In this document: piece after piece, positions 21,291 through 32,367 of the stretch
Layout: each line of letters begins with the position of its first letter
How positions within the stretch are numbered: position 1 is the stretch's first letter
Assembly: GCA_918026815.1 (NCBI GenBank)
Contig: CAKJVC010000223.1
Span: forward strand, 52,615-116,614
From: Chalara sp. BL73
Lineage: Eukaryota; Ascomycota; Leotiomycetes; Helotiales
Direction: 5' to 3'
Length of the DNA stretch: 64,000 nucleotides
Notes under the pieces: generated by a model
The model's input: only the letters and a program-made list of their open reading frames with translations
Told to the model about the DNA's origin: nothing
Database searches by the model: none
Position numbers and translations under genes: made by a program

Positions 21291-23301
21291 GTGCAGGCTG
21301 CTGCAACGCTGCGGTAGTGCTAAGGCAAGCAGCAGCGGCAACAAACCACGCTGCTGGGTTTCGAGTGTTTGCAGTAGCCCATTTGAGCCATTTGAGCGTT
21401 AGATCTGCAGGACATGGGAATAAAATTCAATATTTTCTAATCCATGGCCTTCCCCCCCCATCGGTGAGTCCTGATTTAGCCGGATTATTACCAGGCACGC
21501 GAAAAAAGTCGATTTGGCGAATGTTTCAATGCTCCAACACACGGTCGTCAAAATTAATCTATACCATACCACATTATTGAATTGCAATTAGAAAATCGAT
21601 ATGCTTTTGCCTGGTGTGTAATTACGGCCAGCCAGCCAGCCCTCCATCCATCCATTAAATAGGTAATCATCGTAATGCACTTTAGTTGGTGTCCTCTAAA
21701 TGGACATGCAGGCATGTCTGTCACTTGAATATCTATCTGGATCCAACTTGAGGGGCATGGGTTGACCATGTACTCTCGAAAATGTAAATGTATAGAGCCC
21801 CAAGCCATAGTTCACGATCCAGCTCTTCTCCTGAAATCCCTCATTTCATCTTACTGTAACCTAGAACTTGAAACTCTTAGAAGTTGGAAGCTACAGTACC
21901 ACTAACCACCCACTACAAAAGGGTACTTTCGTATTTGTGCTACCTACCTCCCTAATCGATAAGCTGATTGATGGCTTGGCTGAAGAAAAAAAGGGGCGGA
22001 GGGGAGCATTTGGTCAAAATCTGACATGAGACGAAAGAAATGATTCCAACAGGCCCATCAGACCAATGAAGAAACAGAAGCTCGTGTATCACGAACCACC
22101 CCGAACTCTTTTCTCTCTTCCCAAGACACTCGCTCCACCAGTTCATACGATTTCAACTCGGGATATTTTGTCTCTGCATGTGTGGGTTCTTTCTCTGTAT
22201 GCCTTATACGGCCCCCTGAACACAGGAAAAAAGAGACACAAACAAAGCATGAGACAGATGGGCTTTTCACGAACTCAAATCTCAAGTATCGCCTATCATT
22301 GCCTCCCCAAGCCACCTTCCTCTGATGTTGAAACGCGGCTAAGCAGTCTAACGTGACTGATTTCCCTTTCATCGACTACGAGCCGTTGGGCGATCCAAAG
22401 TTTCGCCTCAGGCTTTGCGGTGGCTAGGTGTCTCACACCCAAAACCTAAGGACCGTCATAAGAAATGATCTTGACGCAAATCTTGAGCATCGCATAACGT
22501 GATCGGGCATATTCGGGTCTGATCATTCATTTCCTCTCATGTCAATCCCCGATCTTATTGAAAAGACAGCACGTTCATGCTCAGCCCTTTTTCGTTATTC
22601 CCTGTTCTATCTTTTTCTCCTAGACGCTGGTGACGGGAAACTATTGAATCCTCAAACAATAGATTCGGGCTTCCATATCGTGGGTAACATAGACTGGTTG
22701 CAGGCGCGCGGCAGGCAAATATTGGATGGGTGAACAAAGGGCATCTTCTGATGACGTGACAATGTGATATGAACCTGTCCGACATGGAACCAACCTTGCT
22801 GCTGCATTCATAGCCGCCGAGCACTTCCACCAACTTGAACGTTCAAACACAAACAAGGCTGACAGCCCCCAATTGTTGGGATTGATTCTCCTCATACTGT
22901 AAAATCTGATAAAATAACAAGGAAACCCCGTTGGAAAGGATAAATACAAACTACTGGCATAAGCTTTGTTACCTGGGATGAGGGGACGAAAGAGAGCGGG
23001 GAGGGAAACAAGCACAATAGCAGCATGGCTGCAAACAATGAAAATCGGAACATGCCTCAAATACAAAGTTTTCCCCGTATTATCAAGTGAGAGCGACTCT
23101 CCAGGATCCGGAAATGTTTCCTTTCATCATCTGGGACCTCGTAGAAAAGTGGTATGAGCAAAACGGTAATCCGCAAAATTCAGCCTTGCTACAAGGCTGA
23201 GATATAAAATTTGCGTTTTTCAGGCTGGACGGAGGCTTTTTTACAAGCTATCTTTTCCCCAAAGCCTCCCCAACTGGAAACACCACTCTGCCGCATCAAA
23301 C

Positions 23302-23942
23302 ATGCCACCCAAAAAGAAGACGGATGCGGCCGTAGCCCCTCCGAAGGAGGACATTGTCATGGAGGACGAGCCAGCTGTAGATGAGATCGAGCAGACAGAT
23401 TCCGCAAACCCCGCGATATATGACGGCCAGCGGATTTTGACCGTATGGCGTTGTTCTCACATGGCGAAGGCTTACTAACTTGGAGACTACAGCTGCCTGG
23501 CGGAGACGCTTTCAACATGTCTTTTGAATTCCAGAAAGAAGATCACACATTGGGCAATGCGCTTCGGTATATCATCATGAAGAAGTACGTCTACCTAGTA
23601 TTATGATTCACATCGCATTCAATACAAGATTTATCACATGGCTATTTTTTTTTTTTTTGGCTGACACCATTGACATCTGCAGCCCCGACGTTGAGTTCTG
23701 TGGCTATTCGATTCCCCATCCCTCCGAAGCTCTCATGAATATCCGAATTCAGACATACCGTAGGCTGCATGCATCTTCGAAACAGTTCCAACTATTAACA
23801 ATGTATAGCACCATATACTGCACGGGACGCGCTAAAGAAAGGATTCGACGACCTGATTGATCTCTGCGATGTTGTGACAGATAAGTTCTCTGCGGCGAAA
23901 GAAAATTTTGTGAAAGAAGCCCAAGATGCGATGGAAGTATGA
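23302..23942 (+). CDS. rpc19: Rpc19/AC19, shared subunit of RNA polymerases I and III
   Basis: Four exons (23302-23442, 23493-23584, 23683-23759, 23809-23942) join in phase to about 147 aa. The protein pairs with Rpc40 as the alpha-like heterodimer that seeds assembly of RNA polymerases I and III. Family signatures: LPGGDAFNMSFEFQKEDHTL, then GNALRYIIMKK, and NPDVEFCGYSIPHPSE followed by MNIRIQTY, the eukaryotic L-type RNA polymerase dimerisation domain. The acidic Lys/Pro-rich N terminus (MPPKKKTDAAV) is normal for fungi. The third intron acceptor is the least certain: using the AG at 23808 keeps frame and gives RIQTY-PPYTARDALKKGF, whereas the usual family linker has Gly/Thr here. The C-terminal helix DDLIDLCDVVTDKF matches the family. 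Confidence 0.9.
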
Positions 23943-24091
23943 TTGTGTGAAGGAGAGATATTGGAACTTAGCATTGCATTTGTGGCGTCACGGAGAGTGT
24001 GGGATATGGGTGTAGATTGGGTTTCATTGGGATATGTACAGAATCACAAATAATGCCTTCTCAATTGCGCCCCTACGCAACCGGTTAGCTT

Positions 24092-24805
24092 CTACACATC
24101 TGGTGCTGCAAAAGAACATACCTCTAAGAACCCGCTCATGAAGTTTTGTGGGAGTCTTGCAGTGGGATCCTCCTCCGCCCGGAAATACTTGAGGATGTGG
24201 GGTAATTGTTTCCAGTAGTTCAACATCTCCTGCAGCACTATTAGCCTTTGCCCTTGATTTCTGTAATGGCCTGAGCTCAGACAAATCATCATGATGATCT
24301 GTCTGCGAGGTCATTCTGCTCTCGTCGTCCAGCATGTATTGGTGGCCATCCCTTATTGTGCTAGTATATTTCGATTAGGAAACTCTTAACGAACCTGATA
24401 CTCTGCATGGCTCTGGAATAATAGCACATCTATGACTCCCAGCTGGTTGACGTATCGATGCCTCTCAAATTCTTGTCTTATTTTTGTCCTCAGAGCAGCA
24501 GCCGTCAAATTGAGTGAGTACTGCTTCTGGATGTCTGGAGCCTATTTTCATATACCAAGATCAGCCCCAACTCTATACACAGCAATGATATCTGTATCAT
24601 TTCGGTAACAGGGTCTTTTAAGGGGATTCGGTGACATACAGCACGAATCCATTCCCTATAACTGTGGATAACTCGTCGTTGTGCATCAGCGCGGCTTATA
24701 GCTAGAAGAATAAGCAATTAGCTTTCAATTGCTCAGAGATTTGCATAAAAGCTTCAACTCACATTGGCGCGTCCGCTGCGCAAGAAATGTAGGATTGATG
24801 ACCAT
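24092..24805 (-). CDS. Mitochondrial complex I LYR subunit (NDUFA6 / N. crassa 14.8 kDa type)
   Basis: Four minus-strand exons (24805-24763, 24701-24640, 24541-24395, 24229-24092) give about 129 aa. The protein is a LYR-motif accessory subunit of NADH:ubiquinone oxidoreductase at the matrix arm, where it binds acyl-carrier protein. Seen: start MVINPTFLAQRTRQ, the LYR-type motif RRVIHSYREWIRA, TAAALRTKIRQEFERHRYV, DVLLFQSHAEYQ and the conserved end MLNYWKQLPHILKYFRAEED with FMSGFLE. The start was set by matching the fungal MxINPTF N terminus; a more upstream ATG is out of frame with it. The last residues (VCSFAAPDV) differ from the short GRN-like end I expect, so a further exon or a genuine extension is possible. 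The third intron is 165 nt, long for this region. Confidence 0.88.
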
Positions 24806-25062
24806 TGTGCTGTCCCGAGTTGGCCTTGCTTCATTACGATGTTCCCTTCCATATCCTTCACTCATGAGGTTGTTCGCATCACGTGTTGATTAGTCATATT
24901 GTCTTGGCATTGTACTAATGCCAAGGTACTGGCAAGGCTGAAGAATTCATATTTAAACCACAGAAGTTCAACCACAACCCCGCCACCTCTGCATATCTCA
25001 GCACTGAAGCCCAGCTACCTGCCTCAAGAATATCTTCACGAGACCAGTCTACAGCAGCCAAT
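24806..25062. promoter_or_regulatory. Compact divergent promoter (complex I subunit / Bud31)
   Basis: Only 257 bp separate the two start codons on opposite strands, so both promoters must lie here or overlap the genes. The sequence contains CATATTG and a CTGGCAAGG-rich centre. No clear TATA box is placed for either gene. Confidence 0.6.
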
Positions 25063-25557
25063 ATGCCTGCCATTCGCCACGCCTCAAAAAGGAAAGCACC
25101 TCCAGAAGGCTTTTCTGATATCGAAGACGACCTCCTCATCTTCAAGAATAAGATCAAGGACGCAGAAAATGCACCCACTACCAATGTGCCGAAACACCAA
25201 GTACACTGGCCCATATTTCAGATCAGCCATCAGAGAAGTCGTTATGTTTACGAACTGTACTACGAGAAGGAGGCTATCTCAAAGGAGCTATATGACTATC
25301 TGCTGAAGAATGGATATGCGGATGCCATGTTAATTGCGAAGTGGAAGAAGACGGGCTATGAAAAGGTAAGTCTCTTGATCTCTGTTGAGGAGATAAGACT
25401 AACAAGTGTTTAGCTGTGCTGCTTAAGATGTGTGCAGACGAAGGAGACAAACTTCAACTCAACATGCATATGTCGTGTCCCGAAGGCACATATGAAGGAG
25501 GATCAAGCCGTAGAGTGTGTGAGCTGTGGGTGCAGAGGATGTGCTTCTAGTGACTGA
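25063..25557 (+). CDS. bud31: Bud31 (G10 family) spliceosome component
   Basis: Two exons (25063-25365 and 25414-25557) join to 148 aa. Bud31/G10 is a small zinc-binding component of the Prp19/NTC-associated part of the active spliceosome. Seen: MPAIRHASKRKAPPEGFSDI, a helical middle (RSRYVYELYYEKEAISKELY and DYLLKNGYADAMLIAKWKK) and a Cys-rich C terminus with CCLRC, TCICRV and CVSCGCRGCASSD, which in the family forms zinc clusters. The length equals the usual family length. The 48-nt intron (GTAAGT...TTTAG) has a GACTAAC branch-like site at about 25397. The start is the first ATG of the conserved N terminus. It lies head-to-head with the complex I subunit gene. Confidence 0.95.
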
Positions 25558-27439
25558 GAGGAGGTCATGGGAAGGAATGGATATTACGAGAGAGACCACG
25601 ATGGGTGGCTCAATGCATGGATCACGATACCACCGAGTATAGGCGTTCAGAGGCTTCACTTAGGCGCAACGACTGGTATGTCAGAAAATCAAAGTTCTGG
25701 TAATAATATTGGGATTGATCATTCGTCATGCAGGTGTTATCTTTACAAAGCATTTAGCTCATACTTCCAGATCAGAGCTTTGAACTTGGGGATCCTTATG
25801 TTACACATATCTGGATGTGACAGTTATGCTACAGACACTTCATATAGGTATGCTCATGAACTGGTGGTCAAACCCAAGAGTTTCGAACAAACCGCATGAA
25901 TGTCAGCAACTTTTGAAGGTCTGCTGGAAGGACAATGTATAGACGATTGTTGCAAAATGCAAGCATAATGACCAGACGCCTGAAACATGACATCCTGTGA
26001 CATTTCCTTTGTTTGAAAGCTTCAGAAGGTATATATCCCAAAGATTCATTACATCCAGAAATAATTCGAACGCCTTCTCCTTTAGACTATTTCTTTACAT
26101 ATTCGTATTCTAATAAGCTCTTAGCTAAGAGAGAGCAAATATGCTTTCTACAGATAAATATAATCTTAGGAAGTATATCTTGCCACCATTGCCTTAATCT
26201 TCATTGCCTCTGAACCGAATATAATATACACCCGAGACCTTATCGACAGAGCGTAAAATAGATTTTGTCTCACTACCAAGAGCCCCAAAGAAAGCTGGCA
26301 AATCTCCATCCTGCGGCAGTGCCCAGCCATGTCTCGAATGAATATGGGAAGCGAGTGAAGAAGTCTCATCGCAGTGAACTATGGTAATCTCTGTTATGGA
26401 ACAATATAGATATTCAAAGGCGAGAAGCTAGCAGGCAAGATGTCACGGTTGGCGGGCCGGGAACGGCATTATCCAAATGCTGATACGAGCAGATGGCGTT
26501 GAGTGCTTAGAAGAAAAAGACGTCCGGTTCGGGTGCAAGAGGGGCACTCTGTGCTTCGGCGAGATGTTGAAATGCGGCGCCAATCACATAACCACGCGCC
26601 ATAAACTTGAAAAGGGGGGGGTGGGGGGGTTAGGAGATCGTCAAGTTGGGTGCAATGGCAGGTCAGAACAAAGGCCCCCAGCCCGTTGCCGGTTGTTCTT
26701 GGATACTTTGCTTGGTCTTTGGCGGGAAGCTTGAAGACCTTGTATCAAGGAAACTACCGTGACATGAAACTATGGCCTAGAACTACTAGATACATCATTG
26801 AAAGCTCCAACCTCATGCCAGAACGCAAGTACAAGGTTCAATTATTCAGTACAGAGTTGTCCCGGTACATGTTTAGTAGCAGCTGCAATTTGAATGTCTG
26901 GATAGAACCAATGTGGTGTACCTACGCCATAGGGTCTTTGTATTGAAAACCCATGTCAACCAAATGTCAATACACTCAATTAAACATGCATGTCAAGAAT
27001 CAGCCTCCAGCATATCATTTCTTTTATACAGATATCGACGCAGCTTCATATCAACTTGCCACGCTCGTAATATCACTATAGTTACACGTTCATCCCAAAG
27101 CCGTAAATGCCTCCGGTCTATGCCAGTACGCTCGTACTGATATCAGACATGCAGCGCAAAATAAAGTACAAAAAATCTATAATCGCCCGTCATATCCGTT
27201 GTCGTCGCCCATGAATTACGAGAGATCCGCTTGAGTAACACTAGATAAGCCACCGCAGTATCAGAGTTCCCAAGTGTGGTTCTAGTAAAACAATGGAGTT
27301 AAAGAAAAAGGATTGTTTAGTCAACCTCGTCCGATATGTTCAGTGGCAGCTGGAGTCCAAAGACCAAGCTTTTCAGGGGATTATTTATCGATCAATTAAG
27401 AGGTTGCAAAGAGTGGGGTTGTCGGTATGGCGAGATGAT
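25558..27439. other. Intergenic between Bud31 and Tom40
   Basis: About 1.9 kb without a supportable gene, between the convergent ends of Bud31 and Tom40. A G-rich tract (G8-T-G7) lies at about 26614-26629. Other parts are AT-rich with short frames lacking motifs. Confidence 0.4.
26614..26629 (+). repeat. G8TG7 tract
   Basis: Eight G, one T, then seven G on the plus strand. It is a homopurine run with G-quadruplex potential and also a region prone to sequencing error. Confidence 0.7.
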
Positions 27440-28637
27440 TTAGAATGGGATCTGAGCTGGAGGTTGACCACCACCTAGTTCTTGCTGTTCTTGTAATTCC
27501 TCACTTCCCTGCTCAAGAGAAACTGCCATACCAATCTTGGCTTGTTGCTATACATGCTGTTAGTATTCTGGGTCATGCGGAGGGATAAGGCTACTAACCT
27601 TGGCTTGATCCATATCAGCAGCGAATGTCAATTGGACAGATGGTGCAACTCTCTTCTCCAGCAGACAGCTCAACTTCCCACTCGAATCGACTTGAGCTCG
27701 GAAAGTAGACATTCGGAAATCATACTTTGCACCAACAGTAGCTGTTCCCTCTTTTCGGAATGCTTGACCGAAGAGCCCGCCTGCACCCGATAAACCGGCG
27801 AATTGCAGGTTCAACTCTGCGCCAACCTCAACTTTGTCAGACAATCTCCGCCAGTATGTTGTGCTGACAGCGCCTTGAGCTTGCAATTGAGCACTGGCAA
27901 TCCAGTCACTGCCCTTGTACTTGGCTGAGTACGATAGAGCAGTTTCTGGGCCTTGGTTCATAGCCGCCCGTTGCCAGATGGCCTCAATACCAAGAGCGAG
28001 ACTAGGGGTAACGGATTGCAAATAGCTTCCAATGAAGATGCCGGTGAGTCCACCGTCAATTGCCGAAGGGTTGAGCGTCTTCAACGAGGCTGTGAAGTCA
28101 TCTCCAGTATATTCATTATCAAACTGTGCCATCGCTTGGTTACCAGGAGCTATCTGGATTTGTGTCTTCGTGACAAAAGATGGGGTCCATCGGTAGTTGA
28201 ATCGGGAAGATAGTTGTCCATCATTGTCGAGGTTTCCTTGCATAAATATCTATGTTCAAGATTAGCTACTTTTCACTTATCCATTTCGGTTTGCACCTTT
28301 TGAGTACAGGAGTATTACGAACCTTGCTAGTGCCGAAGAGAGCTCCAAACGCATAAGGTGGTAGACCTTGAGATCCAATGGAGAATGCATGAGACACCTG
28401 GAATAACGGTGCGATGCTGAAAGCCTTTGTGAGATCTGCCCTCAACCCAGAGAAAGTGTAATTATTCAAGAACACATCCCGCTGAACCTCACGCGCAATG
28501 TTTTCAACAGTTCCTGGATTAGACAGTCCTAATGCAGAACGTCGCTCCTGTAAACCTCTAAATGTCTCTGATAAAGCTGCAGAAACAGCATTGTTGTGCA
28601 AGAAGCCGAAAGGCGATTCTTTCTCCAATGTGGACAT
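27440..28637 (-). CDS. tom40: Tom40, channel of the mitochondrial outer-membrane import complex
   Basis: Three minus-strand exons (28637-28323, 28249-27599, 27547-27440) give 357 aa, the usual Tom40 length. Tom40 is the beta-barrel pore of the TOM complex through which nearly all nuclear-encoded mitochondrial proteins enter. Highly conserved blocks: [89 protein letters not shown], and near the end [18 protein letters not shown] and [10 protein letters not shown]. The last exon adds [17 protein letters not shown] and a short Gln/Gly/Pro-rich tail. I chose the start at [12 protein letters not shown], where similarity to the family begins. The frame stays open upstream, including an ATG at 28922 in a strong context, so a longer N terminus cannot be excluded. 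Confidence 0.95.
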
Positions 28638-29454
28638 TTTGATTCGAAGAGGGACAGGCTCAGCCCACAATTTCAATCTGAAGGTGTTGTTTGGGCGATT
28701 GTAGAGCTTGAGGATGATTCCCTGGAGCTTTGGAGAGAGAGAAGAGATTGCGACCAGAAGTGGTTGAGTGGTATTGATTATGAGCACAGCAGATTCCTCC
28801 ACGTCCGTTCTGGTATTATTTTTCTCTACAAGGGTTGATGGGCTAAGGGTGGGAGCCTCAGGCGATGACAGTTTGCTGCCTTGTAAATATGGCGAAGAGA
28901 TGTCGACCCAATCGGATGCCATGGTGGTTCTAGAGGTCGAAGGGCAGAGTTTTAGTAACCGAGAGGAGCTAGCCAAAGGGACCAACCGTAACTAGTGATA
29001 ATAACCAAGATATTCTCCCTCTCCTCCAACGTACCTGGTGGCAGACTATTAGCTTGGTGTTCAGACTGACAACGATAAAAGGAGAACTGCAGTTTACATC
29101 TGTGAATGATTTCAAAAGCTTGAAGCATACGCAAGATCAATACGAACAAAGCCATTAGAGTTAACTTACTTTGCTCCGCTTAAGGATTTACACGTGCCCG
29201 AAGGTTGATATAAGTTCCTGGATTCAGTGGGAGAAGAGCAGTGTTAAGATTTCCTGCCATTTGGCGTTCGGTTGGGAAGATTTTAAGACATAGGGTCTGT
29301 TTGCTGTTGCTTGCTTGCGGTTGCCATAGCGGTAGTTGCTCGTTATGGACACTCTTCTGTGAGTTGTTGCTCCGCAAACTCTCTTAAGTTCATCATTGTC
29401 TCTTTCAAAGATACTGCCAAGCACCAAATCGTCCCAAAAATCAAGTTCCCCAGA
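28638..29454. promoter_or_regulatory. Divergent intergenic region, Tom40 / PFK-2
   Basis: About 0.8 kb lies between start codons on opposite strands. The Tom40 side is an uninterrupted reading frame for about 116 codons. The PFK-2 side has an open frame without ATG before the chosen start. No clear TATA box is seen. Confidence 0.45.
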
Positions 29455-31553
29455 ATGGATTCAGAAGATCAAAATAGAGAGCTTTGCCGCTCAAGCACGG
29501 AAGAGCAATATGTTCCTGCTGCTGTCACTGCGCAAGCGACTGCTCTTCAGTCCAGTATGACATCTACTTCATACTCTGGCGACGGCGATTATCCTTACAC
29601 ACAATTGGAACTAGGCACAGTTGATCGTTATGTATTTCCCACTAATTTCCCTAGAACTGCAGAGATTGCGGCGAATTCTCCCAGATACCGTCGTCGCTCC
29701 TCAACCTTCATCGATGGAGTACACGATGTTCCCGACGGCAAATCGTCGCTAATGGCTCCAGCTCAGCTATACAGCACCATGTCTGGAAGACTATTCCATT
29801 CGGGCCGCATTGCGATTGTTCTTGTCGGCCCACCAGCCCGCGGCAAAACGTGAGTTTTGTCAAGCAAGTCTTGACCAGAGTTTGACTAATCTTGTCATTA
29901 GCCATCTATCCGTCTCACTCTCGCGCTATCTACAGTGGTAAACTACTTAACGGCCTATAATAAATGCGAGTAGCTAATGTCGATAGGCTTGGTGTCAAGA
30001 CTAGAGTGTTTCATCTCGGAGACTATCGTCGCGCTACCATGGGACCTGGTGTTGATGTGCCAGATGATTATTTCTTTGTTAATGCTTCAGCTCCATCAGT
30101 TATGATCCGTCAGAAGATTTTGAGGAAGTGTCGTCAAGATATATATGCCTGGCTGAACCACGAAAATGGCCAAGTGGCTATTTATGATGCTGTTAATCCC
30201 CTCTCTGGTGGCCGCCAATCTTTAGCAAGAGAATTTGCAAATCACGATGTCCAGGTAAGTCAGTAAGATATATCCACATAACTTATCTATTGATTTATCT
30301 AGACTCTATTTCTTGAATCTTATGTCACGGATCCCAAAATCTTGCAGGAAAACGCGCGTAATGTAAAGATATCTTCGCCTGATGTAAGCAGACGTTCTTC
30401 CTCGCCCTCATTTTGTCATTGTATCTAAATTTTTGGCAGTTCCAAGATATGGATCCAGATGAGGCGGCAAAGCTCTATCTGAGGAGGATCGATCTGAGAA
30501 TTCCATCATTTGAGACCATGAACGAGCCTGATCTCAACTGGGTCAAGATGGTCAACGCTGGAGAATCTCTAAAGTACAACAATGTCTCATTCGGATATCT
30601 CTCTTTCCGCATTGTCTTCTACCTCATGAATGTTCATACCAAAGCTCGTCAGACATTTTTCGCTAGAGCCGGCACTTCAAGCCAGGAGGACTCATACAAG
30701 CAAGATGCTCACCTGTCTGATGAAGGCAGGGCATATGCGCAGAAGATGGCAGATACGCTGCTTCAGCATCGTGAGGCCGAACGAGCTGCTTCCATTGCTA
30801 ATGGTGGCTCAGATTCTCCACTTAAACCACTCACTGTCTGGACTTCCACAAGACGACGTACGGCGGAGACTGCCGAGTGCTTCAGGGAGAAGGGCTTCCG
30901 TGTTCGTCAACGTCCTCAAATGAGCCAGCTCAACCCTGGTGTTTGCGAGAAGTTGTCGGAGCGCGCAATTCGTCGCATTTATCCCGAGGAAGTCGAGAAG
31001 CATGAGATGGACCCGTATCACCACCGCTATCCTCGTGCTGAGGTATGTTAAACTTTAAATAGCGATGGAAGTCTTACTAACAGGTTGTAGTCCTACCATG
31101 ATCTTGCAGTTCGTCTTGAACCAATTATTCTTGAGCTCGAGCGTGAACAGAATGATCTTTTAATCATCGCCCATGAATCCGTTCTTCGTGTTCTCTACGG
31201 ATACTTGATGGCCTGTGATGCTATGCATATCCCAACTTTGAAGTTCCCACGCAACGAGATCATCGAAGTATGTTATCTAATTTTCAAGATTTAGGTGACC
31301 TGTGGATAATTATCCTAACTAATTACAGATCATTCCTGCATCATACCAAAATGAGGCAAAGCGTATTTTTATTCCTGATCTTGCTCCGGAGTTAATTCCT
31401 GGCTCGCCAGAGGATATCAAGAGTGAGTAACCTCGAGCCAAATAGCACGCTTCTTTACAAATTCACTAACTTCATGTTTGCACAGTCCCAGTCCCTCCCA
31501 GTGGTACCTTGAGCCCAATTTCGGGGCTTGGAACCCCTCTCACTAGGGACTAG
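29455..31553 (+). CDS. 6-phosphofructo-2-kinase/fructose-2,6-bisphosphatase-type enzyme, phosphatase His absent
   Basis: Eight exons (29455-29849, 29902-29937, 29987-30254, 30303-30383, 30440-31042, 31091-31267, 31329-31422, 31486-31553) join in phase to 573 aa. The N-terminal half is the kinase that makes fructose 2,6-bisphosphate, a glycolytic activator: P-loop GPPARGKT (residues 125-132), RYLQWLGVKTRVFHLGDYRR, and IYDAVNP (Walker B-like region). The C-terminal half has the histidine-phosphatase fold: TSTRRRTAETAE, PGVCEKLSE, RYPRAESYHDLAVRLEPII and LLIIAHESVLRVLYGYLM. The catalytic RHG triplet that should open this half reads R-A-G (Ala337, in TFFARAGTS), so bisphosphatase activity is probably lost or very weak and the enzyme would act mainly as a kinase. 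The start MDSEDQ is the last upstream ATG before the Ser-rich regulatory N terminus. Confidence 0.93.
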
Positions 31554-32367
31554 AAAATATTCGCCAGCTTTCGAATATCTGCGAACATGACGAATGCCTC
31601 AAGGTTCCTACAACATTGATTTCTGCGCTTTCTGCTGGGACTCCTTTAGCTGGAGATTGATGATTGACATTTTATGCTTTGCATGATTTGAACGATTTCA
31701 CGCTATATCAATATCGGTCTGCTTTACGCTGCGTACACTTGCATTATGGGTGATGGATGGCTGGTTAGATGGCTTAGATGAGGGCCGTGGAGTCAAAGGA
31801 CTGGGGTGGATGGTATTGGCTGAATGCCTTGCTTTGATCAATGGATGACTTTCACTTTAGCCGTACGCCTGATTTTTAAATTTCATGTGTATCTGAAATA
31901 CTTACCGTGGACTCTGGTGTATAAAGCCTGTACTATGAGTATCAGCACGCCTTCTATACTGTATATGGCCTCCATATTCCTCGTACGACGCGGCTCCGTA
32001 AAGGAGTGATTTTATACAACGGTTCGAGGTATCAATCCTTGCCTCCGCTTTCTTGCTGATATGACAAGTCTATGTAAGGTAGTAAGACATTGAACCTATG
32101 TTTCAGAACTTGCGGTATGCATTGGAACTATTGAAGAGCACAATCCATTATCTTCACTTATAGAATCACAATTCATAAAAGGCAAGCGGCAAGCAGCCTA
32201 CTCTCGGGGATGCTTAGATATTCGCCCATAGGTTTCTGTTCGTGTCTCTTAAGAAATTGTACAAGAGCCTAGCCAAGTATCCCTGCAACGCCGTGCGCTA
32301 TGCAAAATTCAACCTATATGACAAAAGAGATTTATTTTACAAGCCGCATTCATTCTTCCCAAGTGAT
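31554..32367. other. Convergent intergenic, PFK-2 / GPI transferase 3
   Basis: This holds the 3' flanks of two convergent genes. No gene is seen. Short motif-free frames only. Confidence 0.4.

Larger units (their letters stand above)
19851..23301. other. Long intergenic stretch rich in simple sequence
   Basis: About 3.45 kb with no supportable gene. Seen here: a GGA/GAA purine tract at about 20463-20500, a TATA-like CTATAAAA with a CT-rich downstream stretch at about 20810-20845 but no coding frame after it, an A13 run at about 21068-21081, and a degenerate hexamer-rich stretch at 21160-21290. The final bases are the upstream region of Rpc19. Confidence 0.4.

Noticed and set aside
24763..24852. 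Upstream ATG (MEGNIVMKQ) as the complex I subunit start
   Set aside because: It does not keep frame with the second exon; the ATG at 24805 does, and gives the conserved INPTF start.
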